NCBI GenBank assembly: GCA_023300365.1
Contig: JALZWD010000359.1
Location: 1-6,688, forward strand
Origin: Flavimaricola sp.
GTDB taxonomy: Bacteria > Pseudomonadota > Alphaproteobacteria > Rhodobacterales > Rhodobacteraceae
Length of the DNA: 6,688 nt
Reading direction: 5' to 3'
The notes under the pieces are model-generated. The model did not search any database, was not told the DNA's origin, and saw only the letters and a program-made list of their open reading frames with translations. The translations under genes were made by a program, and so were the position numbers. This document shows, in pieces, positions 6,237-6,688 of this stretch; position 1 is the stretch's first letter, and the number at the start of each line of letters is the position of its first letter.

Positions 6237-6688
6237 ATGCGGATGCTCATCACCGGCGCAAATCGCGGCATTGGCGCGGAAATGGTGCGGATTGCGAACA
6301 CGCGAGGCCATGACGCATTGGGGACCAGCCGCGCAGAGGCGCCGCCGCTCCTTCCTTTGGACGTCACTGATCCGCTTTCGGTATCTCGGCTTGCCAGTAC
6401 TTTGGGCGACGCACCACTTGATCTGCTTGTTTGCAATGCGGGCGTTTTCCTCGAAAGAGGCCAAACGATTGATGAGGGCTATGCCCCCGCCCTCTGGGCC
6501 GACAGTTTTGCGGCCAACGTGACGGGTGTTTTCCTCACGATCCAAGCCATGCTTCCCCACCTGCGGCGCAGCAAGTCTGGCAAAATCGCGATCATCAGCA
6601 GCCAAATGGCCAGCGACACTTATGCGCCGGGCGGATCGTATATCTACCGCGCGTCTAAGGCTGCGGTGCTCAATCTGGGGCGCAACTT
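6237..6688 (+). CDS. Short-chain dehydrogenase/reductase, CsgA/C-factor-like (partial, 3' end outside)
   Basis: The frame stays open from ATG at 6237 to the window edge, giving 150 residues. The Rossmann nucleotide-binding motif TGANRGIG is at 6-13, the adenine-side Asp-Val at 42-43, and CNAG (66-69) is a variant of the usual NNAG. The catalytic set is N94 (in FAANVTG), S122, Y137 and K141 (YRASK). This is a classical SDR that uses NAD(P)H to oxidise or reduce an alcohol or ketone. TGANRGIG together with ISSQMASDTYAPGGSYIYRASK resembles the C-factor-like branch, sometimes annotated as carbonyl reductase. The substrate cannot be told. About 75-100 residues are missing beyond the window. The start directly abuts the DUF1178 stop, with AAAGG about 8-9 bases upstream inside that gene, suggesting coupled translation. 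Confidence 0.92.
   Translation, partial: MRMLITGANRGIGAEMVRIANTRGHDALGTSRAEAPPLLPLDVTDPLSVSRLASTLGDAPLDLLVCNAGVFLERGQTIDEGYAPALWADSFAANVTGVFLTIQAMLPHLRRSKSGKIAIISSQMASDTYAPGGSYIYRASKAAVLNLGRN

Noticed and set aside
5778..6605. Open frame of 275 codons on the minus strand across the DUF1178 and SDR genes
   Set aside because: It spans two well-supported genes in antisense, and its Gly/Arg/His-rich translation has no family resemblance.

Overview
The window looks like ordinary chromosome from an alphaproteobacterium, most likely a member of the Rhodobacteraceae/Roseobacter group. This rests on a GC content that looks near 60 percent, recognisable protein families, and the run pcm-like methyltransferase, tolC and a PopZ-like protein read in one direction. 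I recall that run from this group but could not check it here. There is no phage, transposase, integrase or CRISPR signature.

Left part (1-3359). The 3' end of a cobyric acid synthase gene (cobQ, cobalamin synthesis) enters on the + strand. Its stop overlaps the tail of a convergent minus-strand gene by 8 bases. Three minus-strand genes follow when read from right to left: a diverged protein-L-isoaspartate methyltransferase family protein (GTG start at 3359), a TolC-family outer-membrane channel (start at 2625), and an acidic, low-complexity DUF2497/PopZ-like protein (start at 1184). They are co-oriented with gaps of about 80 bases. The PopZ-like gene probably also has its own promoter.

Middle (3360-4617). 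A 128-base divergent spacer carries a sigma70-like promoter, followed by a complete tRNA-Cys(GCA) with encoded CCA. A TupA-like ATP-grasp gene begins 57 bases later with no obvious terminator between, so the tRNA promoter could feed it.

Right part (4618-6688). The ATP-grasp gene converges, with a 10-base gap, on a minus-strand class I histone-deacetylase-family amidohydrolase with a complete catalytic set. Across a 70-base divergent spacer lies a + strand DUF1178 zinc-ribbon-like protein. Its stop codon directly abuts the start of a short-chain dehydrogenase related to the CsgA/C-factor group, which runs off the window.

The genes do not form one evident pathway. They read as housekeeping or envelope genes plus a few poorly characterised conserved families. 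I found no convincing new multi-gene system. The points most worth a second look are the methyltransferase that lacks the family signature, the isolated TupA-like ATP-grasp protein with an extra N-terminal segment beside tRNA-Cys, and the large disordered spacer in the PopZ-like protein.
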